Shown here one piece after another: positions 18,962 to 29,339 of a stretch of DNA of 64,000 nucleotides. The notes beneath the pieces are model-generated. The model worked only from the letters and a program-made list of their open reading frames with translations. It searched no databases and was not told where the DNA came from. Position numbers and translations under genes: made by a program. Position 1 is the stretch's first letter; each line of letters starts with the position of its first letter. Origin of the DNA: Ornithinibacillus bavariensis (GTDB lineage Bacteria; Bacillota; Bacilli; Bacillales; Amphibacillaceae); contig NZ_BORP01000006.1 in the NCBI RefSeq assembly GCF_018333235.1, positions 1 to 64,000 on the forward strand, given 5' to 3'.

Positions 18962-20410
18962 TCACTCTCTTTCCTTTGCTTCATTCCAATAATAATCCAT
19001 TTCCTCCAGATTGGAATGCATAATATCCTTCCCTTTTTCCTTTAGCTTCTCTTCAATATAGGAGAACCTGCGGGTAAACTTCTCATTTGTAAGAGAAAGT
19101 GCCTCTTCCGGATTTACTTGATAATATCGTGTTAAATTCGCTAATACAAATAAAACGTCACCAAGTTCCTTCTTTATCTCTTGTTCATTGTCAGCTGCTA
19201 TAGCGCTTTTTACCTCGTCGATTTCTTCTTCAAGCTTCTTCCATATACCACGAGCATCCTCCCATTCAAACCCTACCTTTGCAGCAATATGCTGCAATTT
19301 ATAAGCCTTTAATAGGGATGGTAGACTCCTCGGTATTCCTTCTAATATCGATTTTCTTTTTTCAGCCTTCTCCTTTTGCTTTAGTTCCTCCCAATTTACG
19401 GTAACTTCCTGCGATGAGTCAACCTTTACATTGGAAAAAACATGTGGGTGGCGGAAAATCATTTTATCCGTAATAGATTTAATCACATCATCAATAGAAA
19501 AGTAACCTTCATCCTCACCGATTTGACTATGGAGCATAACTTGCAGAAGTACATCCCCAAGCTCCTCCACTATTCCCTCATCGTCCTCAGCATTTATTGC
19601 ATCAATTAATTCATAAACCTCTTCAATCGCATATTGTTTTAAGGATTCATGCGTTTGTTCCTTGTCCCATGGGCAGCCATCTGGTCCTCTTAACGTAGCA
19701 ATTACTTCCCGTAACCGATTAAAGGTATGATTTAGTAGCTGATCTGGTACCGGAGGAACATAGACACTTGTTAGATTACTTACTTCTAGTGAACGATCTA
19801 ATTCCTCTAATGGTATTGTTAGCATTTTTTCTTCGTGACTACCAGCAGCATCAAGGATTGTAACTGGATAATCAGGCGGTAAATCTTCTAATAATTGCAG
19901 CTTTACCTCTGAAGCAATAAATCGATCATATACCTGACAGAAGACAATATGCTGATGATAGTTTAAATCATTACGCTTAAACCCAGTTCCATCTACAAAT
20001 TGAAGACCCTCAATTGGATCAATTTTTAAAGCGGTAAACAGCGCATCTAAATAGCTCTGTCCACCACGGATGTGTACCTCTACGTCATCCTGCTCTAATA
20101 ATAGCTGTACCGTTTTCTCAGCAAGCATTGGGTGACCAGGTACTGCATATATAATCGGCTGTTCCTTTGCCTTTTCTAATAGTTGTCGAACAATTTCTTC
20201 GTAAACTGCATCAAAGGATTTATTTCTTTCATAAATTTCATCAAAAGGTGTAAATACCACACCCTCTGCTTCCAGTGATTGAATAACTGGATGATCTAGT
20301 GTACGAGCATATACTGGTGTGTTGTTCGTTGTTAGCCGCTTATAAATGCCTAAGGGTAACTGCTCCAAATCACCAGCACCCAAACCAACTACTTCAATTC
20401 TCTCCTTCAT
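18962..20410 (-). CDS. mazG: MazG-family NTP pyrophosphohydrolase with N-terminal methylase-like domain (YabN)
   Basis: Two-domain protein, 482 aa. Residues 1-220 are a tetrapyrrole (SAM-dependent) methylase-like fold (VEVVGLGAGDLEQLPLG, YAVPGHPMLAEKTV). Residues 225-482 hold two MazG repeats. The first has LRGPDGCPWDKEQTHESL and EEVYELIDAI...ELGD; the second has EIDEVKSAI...ELGDVLF. These acidic motifs bind Mg. It probably hydrolyses non-canonical NTPs. It starts 2 nt after yabM, so the two are cotranscribed. Confidence 0.96.
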   Translation of the reverse strand: MKERIEVVGLGAGDLEQLPLGIYKRLTTNNTPVYARTLDHPVIQSLEAEGVVFTPFDEIYERNKSFDAVYEEIVRQLLEKAKEQPIIYAVPGHPMLAEKTVQLLLEQDDVEVHIRGGQSYLDALFTALKIDPIEGLQFVDGTGFKRNDLNYHQHIVFCQVYDRFIASEVKLQLLEDLPPDYPVTILDAAGSHEEKMLTIPLEELDRSLEVSNLTSVYVPPVPDQLLNHTFNRLREVIATLRGPDGCPWDKEQTHESLKQYAIEEVYELIDAINAEDDEGIVEELGDVLLQVMLHSQIGEDEGYFSIDDVIKSITDKMIFRHPHVFSNVKVDSSQEVTVNWEELKQKEKAEKRKSILEGIPRSLPSLLKAYKLQHIAAKVGFEWEDARGIWKKLEEEIDEVKSAIAADNEQEIKKELGDVLFVLANLTRYYQVNPEEALSLTNEKFTRRFSYIEEKLKEKGKDIMHSNLEEMDYYWNEAKERE

Positions 20411-20412
20411 GA

Positions 20413-21966
20413 TTACATCCTCCTATGATGTCGTATCAGCCTTGAACCAAATGGCAATAAACTTAATTCACTATCTAAAAATACGTTAAAACGAACCAAC
20501 AACGATAAATAGGTTATCGCGCCAACGGTTGAAACGATCAAAATATAAATAAGCAGACCGAAACGTGATAAGTCATATGTACCTATTAATAACTCTGCTA
20601 ACCATACAACGATTACCATACCAGAGATAGCAAGGACAAAACCAATCCATTTCATTTGTATTAATTTTTCCCCACCCATGATTCGCTTTAATCGGAATAC
20701 AAGAGCAACGATTAAAAACAATAAGCTTAGTACAGTGGCGATTGCACTCCCGATAATTCCATAATGTGGTACCAAAAAAATATTAAATAGCCACTTGATA
20801 AGAAAGGCACTTAATATAAAGAGTGCTACCCATATCTCGTTGTCTAGTCCTTGTAGTACTGAACTAGCAGTAATCACAAGAGCACTTAATACTACTGCCA
20901 CCATTAATATTGATAGACTTAAGGTTCCTTGATTATCCTGAAACAATAAACTATTCACCTTGGGAAATAGCATGATTAGTCCAATAGATGCCCCTGCAGC
21001 TAAAATAAAGCTAATTTTAAGGGCGCCACTGATTTGGGCACTTGTTTCCCTATACCTGTCGATAGTTCCTTTTCTAGAGATTGCTGGAACTAATGCTAAA
21101 CCAAAGGAGGAGCCTAAAACTGCCCCAATTTGGATGAGTGGCTGTCCACGGTCAAAAACACCTTTTGCCTCCATAGCTTCAGTTGGGCTTAATCCATACT
21201 CGATAAGGCTAGGAACCATTGTAAATGCATCAGCAAACTGTAAAATAAGCAATATCATATGATTTAACGATGCAATTAAACCGAATACAATAATCGTTCT
21301 CCCATATTCCTTCCATGGGATAGTATATGTAACAAAGGAACTTGGTCTATCTTTTATGTAGAAGTATATCAAAATGCATAAAGCAAAAATGGAACCTCCA
21401 ATAGATGCGATTCCTGCTGCAGGTCCTAATCGATATAGATCCCATCCACCATAGGAAACCATCACCGCTACCATAATAATAACGAATACCCGAACAACCT
21501 GTTCACCAATTTGCGAATAAGCAGTTGGCTTCATGAATGACTTCCCTTGAAAAATCCCTCTTAATAAAGCAGTAAACGGTACGATTAAAAAGACCATGCT
21601 AGCTAATTGATAGGCAAATACAAGTTGTTTATCACCGATTTTTGTTGCGATTGCATCTGCGTTTACAAATAAAAGAAATGAAAATGTTCCACAAATCAAA
21701 AATAGAATGAATAGGATAGGTAGCATAAAATATTTAAATGAAATACGATCTTTTTCAGCAGCAAGTTTCGAAATTGCTGTCGGAAACCCATAAAGAGCAA
21801 GTGCCATCGCAATACCAATAATAGGATATACCTGTTGATAGATGTAAAAGCCAATATCTCCGGTTAAATTTTGTAAAGGGATCCGATACCCCGCACTTAA
21901 AATTTTACTAATTAACCCCGCAACAGAAAGCAACAATGCTCCAGCTACAAATTTATTCGTTTCCAT
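20413..21966 (-). CDS. yabM: MOP-superfamily lipid/polysaccharide flippase (YabM, SpoVB-like)
   Basis: 517 aa, about 14 transmembrane helices, MATE/MurJ-like fold. N-terminal marks are GLISKILSAGYRIPLQNLTG and GFYIYQQVYPI. It belongs to the SpoVB/YtgP/YkvU group of putative lipid-linked precursor flippases. By position it is B. subtilis YabM, between spoVT and mazG. The substrate is unknown; peptidoglycan or polysaccharide precursor is inferred from the family. Confidence 0.92.
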   Translation of the reverse strand: METNKFVAGALLLSVAGLISKILSAGYRIPLQNLTGDIGFYIYQQVYPIIGIAMALALYGFPTAISKLAAEKDRISFKYFMLPILFILFLICGTFSFLLFVNADAIATKIGDKQLVFAYQLASMVFLIVPFTALLRGIFQGKSFMKPTAYSQIGEQVVRVFVIIMVAVMVSYGGWDLYRLGPAAGIASIGGSIFALCILIYFYIKDRPSSFVTYTIPWKEYGRTIIVFGLIASLNHMILLILQFADAFTMVPSLIEYGLSPTEAMEAKGVFDRGQPLIQIGAVLGSSFGLALVPAISRKGTIDRYRETSAQISGALKISFILAAGASIGLIMLFPKVNSLLFQDNQGTLSLSILMVAVVLSALVITASSVLQGLDNEIWVALFILSAFLIKWLFNIFLVPHYGIIGSAIATVLSLLFLIVALVFRLKRIMGGEKLIQMKWIGFVLAISGMVIVVWLAELLIGTYDLSRFGLLIYILIVSTVGAITYLSLLVRFNVFLDSELSLLPFGSRLIRHHRRM

Positions 21967-22027
21967 ACAAAACGCCCTTTAGTCATAACGGTAAAATTAC
22001 ATCTTATTATAGCATAGCTACTATCAC

Positions 22028-22068
22028 TAAAAAGGGCAAAAATCAGTTAGAAACACTAATTTTTGCCC
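22028..22068 (-). terminator. Terminator after spoVT
   Basis: Minus strand: GGGCAAAAATTAGT, 7-nt loop, ACTGATTTTTGCCC, then TTTTTAG. Confidence 0.9.
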
Positions 22069-22078
22069 TCACTACTTT

Positions 22079-22612
22079 TTATTCCATTTGTTTTGCTAAA
22101 AAGCTAGCAGCTGTTTCTAATGCCTTTTGCTCTACTTCACTGAGCTTCTCATCCTTTGATAGCATCACTAAACAACCAATCGGATCTCCGTTTGCAATGA
22201 TAGTACTAATACAATACGATTTTACTTCTTCCTCTCTACCTGGTAGCAGCTCTAATGTTGTTGCCCCTGGCTCTAGCTTTTGTTGTCTAGATTCTATGGC
22301 CTTTTCAATGTTAGACCCAATGCTTTTGTTTAAATAGTCTTTTTTCGATTCACCTGCTACTGCGATGATTTCATCACGATCACATATAAATACCGGATGG
22401 TGCAGGGTGTCAAATAGCGCCTGTGCATATTCTGTTGCAAAATTTCCTAATTCATTGATAGGTGAGTATTTTTTTAAGATAACCTCCCCTTCTCGATCAA
22501 TAAAAATCTCCAATGGGTCACCTTCACGGATTCGTAAAGTTCTTCTGATCTCTTTCGGGATGACTACTCTACCTAAATCATCGATCCGTCGTACAATTCC
22601 TGTTGCCTTCAT
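22079..22612 (-). CDS. spoVT: Stage V sporulation protein T (AbrB-type regulator)
   Basis: Forespore regulator that modulates sigma-G-dependent genes. Residues 1-53 are an AbrB swapped-hairpin DNA-binding domain (MKATGIVRRIDDLGRVVIPK, REGDPLEIFID). The rest is a GAF-like domain. 177 aa, as in B. subtilis. The domain resembles AbrB encoded at 47.0 kb in the same window. The flanking mfd upstream and yabM downstream match the conserved order. Confidence 0.97.
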   Translation of the reverse strand: MKATGIVRRIDDLGRVVIPKEIRRTLRIREGDPLEIFIDREGEVILKKYSPINELGNFATEYAQALFDTLHHPVFICDRDEIIAVAGESKKDYLNKSIGSNIEKAIESRQQKLEPGATTLELLPGREEEVKSYCISTIIANGDPIGCLVMLSKDEKLSEVEQKALETAASFLAKQME

Positions 22613-22823
22613 GTATGAAGCCTCGCTTTCTTATGATGATTGTTGGTGCCAAATTTAGAAGCTTAGCCCTTTATGTTCTATTTTTTGATTAGCCCCGGAT
22701 ACTATGCATCCATTCCTAAGTACGATACACAACGTAATGTACTGTTTTTGTACCAACATGAGTTGTGTTTTAGTAGTATAAATCATCTTGGAAGAACTAT
22801 ACATGAAATACCATTTCTTGTTT

Positions 22824-25800
22824 TTACCGGTTAATTTTATCCATTTTGCCGATAAAGTCCTTCAGCACATCATAGCGCTTGTACTTTGTATCTCTTGAGA
22901 AGCGATAAACTACCTTTAATTTATTTTGCTCGGTTCCAAGAGCGATATCTCTACCATATTCATTTGCTAATTCAAAAATCTTCGCTCCATCAATTAACTG
23001 GCTTCTATCCTCTGAAAGCAATAACTCTATTTTCCCATTCTTTTCTAAAATAGATTCGATTCGTTCCTTTTTTGATAACCATCTTAATTCTGACACGATA
23101 AACAAATTTTCAACCTCTACTGGGAAGTCCCCGAAACGATCCAGTAATTCATCCTGCAGATCATGGATATCCTGTTTAGAGGTAATGGAATGAAATTGCT
23201 TATACATATCAATCTTTTGTTTTTCATCGGCAATATATGCTTCTGGAATATAAGCATCCATGGAAAGGGTTAGCTCAGGCTCAAATGGCTTAATTTCTTC
23301 CCTATCTTTTCCTTGCTTTCTTGCCTCAATCGCTTCCCTAAGCATCTCGTTATACATATCGAAACCAACGGAATCGATAAACCCATGCTGCTGTGCACCA
23401 AGTAGGTTTCCTGCGCCACGAATAGAGAGATCACGCATAGCAATTTTGAACCCTGATCCAAGCTCGGTAAATTCCTTAATGGCTTGTAGCCTTTTTTCTG
23501 CTACTTCAGAAAGCACCTTATCTTTTTTATACGTAAAGTATGCATAGGCAACACGGTTAGAACGACCAACACGACCACGAAGCTGATAAAGCTGACTAAG
23601 GCCCATACGATCTGCATCATAGATAATTAGCGTGTTTACATTTGGAATATCTACACCCGTTTCAATGATAGTTGTACTAACAAGAACATCAAATTCTCCT
23701 TCCAAAAAGCCGAACATGACATTCTCGAGCTCTGATTCATTCATTTGCCCATGCGCAAATGTTACACGAGCCTCTGGCACAAGCATGCCAATATCCCTTG
23801 CCATCTTATCAATACTTTCCACACGATTATATAAGAAAAACACCTGTCCACCTCGTGCCATTTCTCGTTCAATCGCTTCTCGAACTAATACTGGATTATA
23901 TTCCAGAACATAGGTTTGAATTGGGAAACGATTCTCCGGTGGTGTTTCAATCACAGAAAGATCACGAACACCTAGCATAGACATATGAAGCGTACGTGGA
24001 ATAGGAGTAGCGGTTAATGTTAATACATCGATATTTGTTTTCATCTGTTTAATTTTTTCTTTATGTTTTACACCAAATCGTTGTTCTTCATCGACGATTA
24101 AAAGTCCAAGGTCATGATATTCTACATCCTTGGATAAAATTCGGTGTGTTCCAATGACAATATCCACTAAACCACGCTTTAAGCCATCAATGGTTTCCTT
24201 CTGCTGTTTTGGAGTTCTAAATCTACTTAATAACCCAATACTTACAGGATAATCCTGAAATCTTTCTCGTACTGTTTCATAATGCTGTTGAGCAAGAATA
24301 GTGGTTGGTACCAATATAGCTACCTGCTTTCCATCAGCTACTGCTTTAAATGCCGCACGAATAGCTACTTCTGTCTTTCCATATCCTACATCACCACATA
24401 ATAAGCGGTCCATTGGCCTTTCCTTTTCCATATCCTGCTTAATTTCCTCAATACACCGGAGCTGATCCTCTGTTTCTTGATACGCAAATGCTGCATCAAA
24501 CTCCCGTTGCATTTCACCATCCCGAGAAAAAGCAAAGCCCTTCCTCGATTCTCTTTCTGCATACAGCTTAATTAGATCATCCGCGATATCCTCGACAGAG
24601 CTTTGCACCTTTCGTTTTACCTTTTTCCAATCACTGCCACCTAGTTTATATAGCTTTGGTTCCTTTCCTTCAGAGCCAACATATTTTTTAACTAAGTCTA
24701 ACTGATCGATCGGAACGAAAAGCTTATCATCACCAGAATATTTTATCAGCATATAATCCTTATGCTTATCATTCACTTCTAAAGTTTCAATACCTAAATA
24801 CCTACCAATACCATGATTAACATGAACGACATAATCGCCAACCTTTAATTCCTGGTAGTTCTGTATTCGTTCAGCATTGGAGATATTTTGTTTTTTTCGT
24901 GGTCGCTTGGATTTCTTCTTAAATAATTCATTTTCGGTAATAATCGCAAGCTTATGCATCGGTAATTCAATTCCGCTACTCATGTTTGCTACGACAATCG
25001 TAGGAATATCGACTGGAAGCTTTAAGGTATTCGATACCGCTGCATCAATGTCGTAGTCTGCTAATATCGAGTGAATCTTCTCCGCCCTTTTTTCATTTGG
25101 AGCAGCAATGACAACGGAGTAGTCGCCCTTTTCCCATCGTTTAAGTTCATTTTTGAACAAATGCATTTGACCATGAAATTCCTGCATCGCTCGTGAGGAA
25201 AGATTAATGATATTTTGTGGGCTCGTATTTGGAATATGTCGCAAAAATACCGACATATAGATTCGTGGGGTAGTAATCTTACCCCATACGGAATGCCAGT
25301 CATAAGAGAACTCACTACCAATAACCATCTTATTTGCTTCCAATAGACTACTGTACCATTCAGCCTCCTCATGGTCTAAATTGGTAGCAGTCTCATGAAT
25401 CCTACTCATTTCATCAAAAATGATTAAGCCCCCAGAAGGTAAATAATCTAATAAACTAGCAGGGTTTTCATAGAAAAAGCCTACATATTTTTGCATTTCT
25501 GGGTAATGTTCTAAATTTCTTAATCGACTTATATCAGCCTCAATGGATTCTACTAAGGTTTCCTTTGCTTCGTTTGTCTTTAATTTCTTTAATGTTTTAG
25601 AAAATGCCTCTTCTAAACGATCTGCTCCTCTACCAATATCCTCATTGGTTAATAATAGTTCTGTCGCAGGACCAACACTTACCTCTTGTAGCCGTTCTAA
25701 AGAACGCTGTGTATCGGCATCAAAATAACGAATAGAGTCTACTTCATCATCGAATAACTCAATTCGGATTGGGTATGCCTCTGTAACTGGATAAATATCA

Positions 25801-26342
25801 ATAATACCACCTCGTCGACTGAACTCTCCAGGAGCAGTAACCATAGAAGCATGTTCATAACCCATATCAATTAAAGAGCCTAAATAGCTGTTAATGTCAA
25901 TTTCTTCACCTTCCGTGAAGGTTAATTGGTATTTACTCCAATAACGCTTTGGGGGTAAGATTCTTTTCAATGCTGCAACCGGCGCAATTAATATTCCTGA
26001 ATTGCTCATAGACCATTTTGTTAATGCTTCTATTCGCTGGCTTCTTAGCTCTGGACTTGATATTGCTATTTCAGAAGCTATTAACTCATTTACCGGATAT
26101 AAATGAACGTGATCTTCCTCTAAAAAAACGCTTAAATCGTCATATAATTGCTGTGCCTGTACTAACTGATAGGTGAGTAACAAAATTGGCCGCTTTGTGC
26201 TTGACTCTATTGCAGAAACAAGCATACTTCTAGCGGAGCCTGAAAGGCCTGCCACCATTTGCTCCTTTAATCCACCATCAACACCTGTAATAATGGATTG
26301 TATATCTTTCATGGATTGTAAATATTCATTCAAATCTTTCAC
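22824..26342 (-). CDS. mfd: Transcription-repair coupling factor
   Basis: DNA translocase that removes RNA polymerase stalled at lesions and recruits UvrA. 1172 aa. The UvrB-homology N-terminus carries [16 protein letters not shown] CarD-like RNA-polymerase interaction domain ([20 protein letters not shown]) is near residue 500. RecG-like helicase motifs follow: Walker [36 protein letters not shown]. The chosen GTG start (MKDLNEYL) is preceded by a G-rich site and matches the B. subtilis N-terminus; a longer in-frame start lies 36 nt upstream. No terminator is obvious before spoVT. Confidence 0.97.
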   Translation of the reverse strand: MKDLNEYLQSMKDIQSIITGVDGGLKEQMVAGLSGSARSMLVSAIESSTKRPILLLTYQLVQAQQLYDDLSVFLEEDHVHLYPVNELIASEIAISSPELRSQRIEALTKWSMSNSGILIAPVAALKRILPPKRYWSKYQLTFTEGEEIDINSYLGSLIDMGYEHASMVTAPGEFSRRGGIIDIYPVTEAYPIRIELFDDEVDSIRYFDADTQRSLERLQEVSVGPATELLLTNEDIGRGADRLEEAFSKTLKKLKTNEAKETLVESIEADISRLRNLEHYPEMQKYVGFFYENPASLLDYLPSGGLIIFDEMSRIHETATNLDHEEAEWYSSLLEANKMVIGSEFSYDWHSVWGKITTPRIYMSVFLRHIPNTSPQNIINLSSRAMQEFHGQMHLFKNELKRWEKGDYSVVIAAPNEKRAEKIHSILADYDIDAAVSNTLKLPVDIPTIVVANMSSGIELPMHKLAIITENELFKKKSKRPRKKQNISNAERIQNYQELKVGDYVVHVNHGIGRYLGIETLEVNDKHKDYMLIKYSGDDKLFVPIDQLDLVKKYVGSEGKEPKLYKLGGSDWKKVKRKVQSSVEDIADDLIKLYAERESRKGFAFSRDGEMQREFDAAFAYQETEDQLRCIEEIKQDMEKERPMDRLLCGDVGYGKTEVAIRAAFKAVADGKQVAILVPTTILAQQHYETVRERFQDYPVSIGLLSRFRTPKQQKETIDGLKRGLVDIVIGTHRILSKDVEYHDLGLLIVDEEQRFGVKHKEKIKQMKTNIDVLTLTATPIPRTLHMSMLGVRDLSVIETPPENRFPIQTYVLEYNPVLVREAIEREMARGGQVFFLYNRVESIDKMARDIGMLVPEARVTFAHGQMNESELENVMFGFLEGEFDVLVSTTIIETGVDIPNVNTLIIYDADRMGLSQLYQLRGRVGRSNRVAYAYFTYKKDKVLSEVAEKRLQAIKEFTELGSGFKIAMRDLSIRGAGNLLGAQQHGFIDSVGFDMYNEMLREAIEARKQGKDREEIKPFEPELTLSMDAYIPEAYIADEKQKIDMYKQFHSITSKQDIHDLQDELLDRFGDFPVEVENLFIVSELRWLSKKERIESILEKNGKIELLLSEDRSQLIDGAKIFELANEYGRDIALGTEQNKLKVVYRFSRDTKYKRYDVLKDFIGKMDKINR

Positions 26343-26495
26343 TCTAATACCCCCATTGTTACCTTCCCTAAGCAACAAAACATATTGTTTGATGTATCGA
26401 AGGCTAACACAAACCTTTTCATATGCTGCTACTCCTCTAACTAAAGATGTCTACTAAACTGATTAGCATGCTCTTTAAAACTATTATAATAAGCG

Positions 26496-26526
26496 CAAAA
26501 ATGCCTTGGTTTAAGCAACCAAAGCT
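26496..26526 (-). terminator. Terminator after fin
   Basis: Minus strand: GCTTTGGTTGCTTAAACCAA closing with GGC, then ATTTTTG, 17 nt after the fin stop. Confidence 0.75.
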
Positions 26527-26542
26527 TTTTACTTCTATCTCA

Positions 26543-26773
26543 TTACTGTATAAAATAATCTAATTCATGATATTCCGGATGATGTCCTAACGACTCCTCG
26601 CAATTTTCGCAAATCGCTTGAATGTGAACATCCCCATTTGAATTATAGTGAATCATTTCTTTTTTTTCCTCATTTGTTAGCTTATTCCAACCAAGAGCAT
26701 TGGTATCAACCATTGTCTCATTAATTTCACCGATTACATGCCCGCAATGTCTACATGTATAGACAATTGACAT
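26543..26773 (-). CDS. fin: Anti-sigma-F factor Fin (YabK)
   Basis: Small zinc protein (76 aa) that antagonises sigma-F and helps the switch to sigma-G in the forespore. Two Cys pairs are visible: CRHCGH near the N-terminus and CENCEESLGHHPEYHELDYF at the C-terminus. Position between pth and mfd is that of B. subtilis yabK. RBS GGAGG 9 nt before the ATG. Confidence 0.95.
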   Translation of the reverse strand: MSIVYTCRHCGHVIGEINETMVDTNALGWNKLTNEEKKEMIHYNSNGDVHIQAICENCEESLGHHPEYHELDYFIQ

Positions 26774-26858
26774 TTCAAAAACCTCCTCGGATAAACATGA
26801 ACGATTAGTTATTAGGTTTATCCGAAAAGGAACAATTTATACGATGATTACTGAAATT

Positions 26859-27425
26859 CTATTCCTTATTGTTAAATTCATTCATTACTTCCTCAAATGG
26901 CGTCTCTAACCATCTAACACAGGCATCAGCTGCCTTTTCAACACTTTCTTGTACCATTGATTGCTGATCATCCGGAAAAGTACCAAGAACATAATCAACA
27001 ACTGGTTGGGAATTAGTTGGACGACCTATTCCGATACGAATTCGCTTAAAGTCCTTTGTGCCAAGGTGATCAATAATGGAACGAATTCCATTATGTCCCC
27101 CATGACCACCCTTTTGACGTAATCGTATTTTTCCTGGAGGTAAATCTAAATCGTCATAGATTATAAGAACATCTTCTAAATCAATATTAAAGTAATCCAT
27201 AAGTGGTCGAAGTGATTCGCCGGAGAGATTCATATAGGTTTGTGGTTTTAACAATAAAATCTTCTCACCGTTAATAGTTTCGATAGCATACTTACCTTTA
27301 AATTTATCTTTATTTAGCTGAAAATTATTCCGCGTTACTAGTTCATCAATCACCATAAAGCCTATATTATGTCTAGTAGACTCGTATTTTACTCCTGGAT
27401 TTCCTAATCCAACAATACATTTCAT
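26859..27425 (-). CDS. pth: Peptidyl-tRNA hydrolase
   Basis: Releases tRNA from drop-off peptidyl-tRNA; called spoVC in B. subtilis. 188 aa. Active-site and family motifs: [18 protein letters not shown] (catalytic His in the last part), [30 protein letters not shown] and GHNGIRSI. Starts with an AAGGAAG site. Conserved ctc-pth-fin-mfd order. Confidence 0.98.
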   Translation of the reverse strand: MKCIVGLGNPGVKYESTRHNIGFMVIDELVTRNNFQLNKDKFKGKYAIETINGEKILLLKPQTYMNLSGESLRPLMDYFNIDLEDVLIIYDDLDLPPGKIRLRQKGGHGGHNGIRSIIDHLGTKDFKRIRIGIGRPTNSQPVVDYVLGTFPDDQQSMVQESVEKAADACVRWLETPFEEVMNEFNNKE

Positions 27426-27556
27426 CCTAAATCTTCCTTTTTCAAAATATGATGTGTATCAAAAGCACCCTATTATATAACCAATAATTTGCTAATCCGT
27501 GAAACATAGGGCTAGCAACCTTGGATTTCATTCACATTCTTTGAAAATACAATAAT

Positions 27557-27590
27557 CCCTCCATATAAAGAGATATATATGGAGGGTTCT
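27557..27590 (-). terminator. Terminator after ctc
   Basis: Minus strand: CCCTCCATATA, loop, TATGGAGGG, ATTATTG. It separates ctc from pth; the remaining pth-ctc gap holds nothing recognisable. Confidence 0.8.
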
Positions 27591-27622
27591 CTTATTTATG
27601 CTTTACATTATTATGTCATCTG

Positions 27623-28246
27623 TTAGTCTGCATTTGCATCTGTCTGTGCTTCACCAGTAAATTCAGGCTCTGCGCTCGTTTCCTCTGTACCTTCCATATC
27701 AGCATTTGTATTAGGTGCAAGGATACTTGCAATAACCGTATCTTTATCCTCTAATACTTGATATGCTGCTGACTTTGGAATTTCTGCTACAGAGACAATA
27801 TCTCCAATGCTATGTGTTGAGATATCAATGGTAATTTCGCTTGGAATATCTGTTGGTTTAGCACGAACCTGTACCTCAAATAGTGGCTGTTGAACAACAC
27901 CATTCTCAGGCTCCCCAATTAGTCGCACCGGGACAGCAGTATCCATTTCTTGTTCCATGTTCAAAACAAAGAAATCCGCATGTATTACCTGACCCTTAAT
28001 TTTATCAGTCTGATATTCGTGTAGCATAACATTGACAGGAGCTTCTCCCTCAATGTTCAATGAGATAATGGCATTTTTACCTTCATCTCGTACAGTTTTC
28101 ATAAGTTCCATACCATCAACTGCTATTGATTTAGATTCCTTTTCTTTTCCGTAGACGACACTTGGGACTTGTCCACTTTTTCTGAGCTTTTTAGTTGCCG
28201 ACTTTGCATGATCTTCTCGTTTCATTGCTTTTAAGGTTACTGACAT
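27623..28246 (-). CDS. ctc: Ribosomal protein L25/general stress protein Ctc
   Basis: 5S rRNA-binding L25 of the long (TL5/CTC) type, 207 aa. The N-terminal L25 domain has RKSGQVPSVVYGKEKESK; the C-terminal beta domain has PVRLIGEPENGVVQQPLF, followed by an acidic tail. Two ATGs are adjacent (28249, 28246); the second is used here as in the family. In-frame upstream codons lack a ribosome-binding site. A sigma-B promoter lies between it and prs, in line with its stress role in B. subtilis. Confidence 0.95.
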   Translation of the reverse strand: MSVTLKAMKREDHAKSATKKLRKSGQVPSVVYGKEKESKSIAVDGMELMKTVRDEGKNAIISLNIEGEAPVNVMLHEYQTDKIKGQVIHADFFVLNMEQEMDTAVPVRLIGEPENGVVQQPLFEVQVRAKPTDIPSEITIDISTHSIGDIVSVAEIPKSAAYQVLEDKDTVIASILAPNTNADMEGTEETSAEPEFTGEAQTDANAD

Positions 28247-28348
28247 CATAATCATCCCTTTCAAATTAGTAAAACTAGAGTCATCCACTGTCACAAACTT
28301 TCTCGTATGAAATTTTTATCTAATTCAACCTTTGCATCTATAGTATGT

Positions 28349-28373
28349 TTACCCTAATCGAACTTCATTAAAC
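28349..28373 (-). promoter_or_regulatory. Sigma-B promoter of ctc
   Basis: Minus strand: GTTTAA (28373-28368), 13-bp spacer, GGGTAA (28354-28349), matching the sigma-B consensus GTTTAA-N12-14-GGGTAT in 11 of 12 positions. It starts directly after the prs stop. Confidence 0.85.
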
Positions 28374-28374
28374 A

Positions 28375-29325
28375 TTAATCAAATAAAATACTAACGGATT
28401 GTTGTTCATGTACTCGAATGATTGCTTCACCAATTAGTGCTGCAACAGATAGCTGTGTGATTTTATCAATCATCTTATCCTTAGGCAATGGGATAGAATT
28501 TGTAATGACCAATTCCTTAATATTGGAGTTTTCAATACGTTCAATTGCTGGTCCTGATAGAACAGGGTGTGTACAACAAGCGTATACCTCTTTCGCACCG
28601 TTTTCAACTAACGCATTAGCTGCTAAGGTAATCGTTCCAGCAGTATCAATAATATCATCAATTAGGATGGCTGTTTTTCCTTCTACATTCCCAATAATAT
28701 TCATAACCTCTGCCACATTTGGACGTGGTCTTCTCTTATCAATAATACCAATAGGCGCCTTCAATCGATCAGCCATTTTTCTTGCTCGTGTTACACCACC
28801 GTGATCTGGAGAAACAATGATAATATCATCGAAATTTTTTGCCTCAAAGTAATCTGATAATAGAGGAACTCCCTGTAAGTGATCAATAGGACGATCGAAA
28901 AATCCTTGAATTTGCGGAGCATGTAAATCTAATGTTATTACTCGGTCAGCACCAGCGGTTTCAATTAAATCAGCTACTAATTTCGCTGTAATTGGTTCCC
29001 TAGCACGTGCTTTTCGGTCCTGTCTCGCATACCCATAATATGGCATGACAACATTAATGGTTTTAGCTGATGCACGTTTTAGGGCATCTAGCATAATTAA
29101 TAACTCCATAAGATGCTGGTTTACGGGTGAACTTGTTGATTGAACAACATATACATCACAGCCACGTACACTTTCTTCAATGTTAATCTGTACTTCCCCA
29201 TCACTAAATGTCGTTACCGTACACTTCCCTAGTGAAATCCCTATATGGTCGGCAATTTCCTCGGCTAATTTTAGGTTCGAATTTAGTGAAAAAACCTTCA
29301 TGTTTGAATTCTGGTATTGAGACAT
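28375..29325 (-). CDS. prs: Ribose-phosphate pyrophosphokinase (PRPP synthetase)
   Basis: Makes PRPP from ribose-5-phosphate and ATP, feeding purines, pyrimidines, His and Trp. 316 aa. N-terminal [16 protein letters not shown], the flexible loop [16 protein letters not shown], the PRPP-binding [12 protein letters not shown] and the [16 protein letters not shown] segment are all present. It follows glmU by 14 nt in one operon, as in B. subtilis. Confidence 0.98.
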   Translation of the reverse strand: MSQYQNSNMKVFSLNSNLKLAEEIADHIGISLGKCTVTTFSDGEVQINIEESVRGCDVYVVQSTSSPVNQHLMELLIMLDALKRASAKTINVVMPYYGYARQDRKARAREPITAKLVADLIETAGADRVITLDLHAPQIQGFFDRPIDHLQGVPLLSDYFEAKNFDDIIIVSPDHGGVTRARKMADRLKAPIGIIDKRRPRPNVAEVMNIIGNVEGKTAILIDDIIDTAGTITLAANALVENGAKEVYACCTHPVLSGPAIERIENSNIKELVITNSIPLPKDKMIDKITQLSVAALIGEAIIRVHEQQSVSILFD

Positions 29326-29339
29326 GAACTTACCCTCCG

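Noticed and set aside
22715-22790. Hairpin with ACACAAC/GTTGTGT arms between spoVT and mfd
   Set aside because: The stem is interrupted, the T run is poor and the orientation is ambiguous; not strong enough to call a terminator or RNA.
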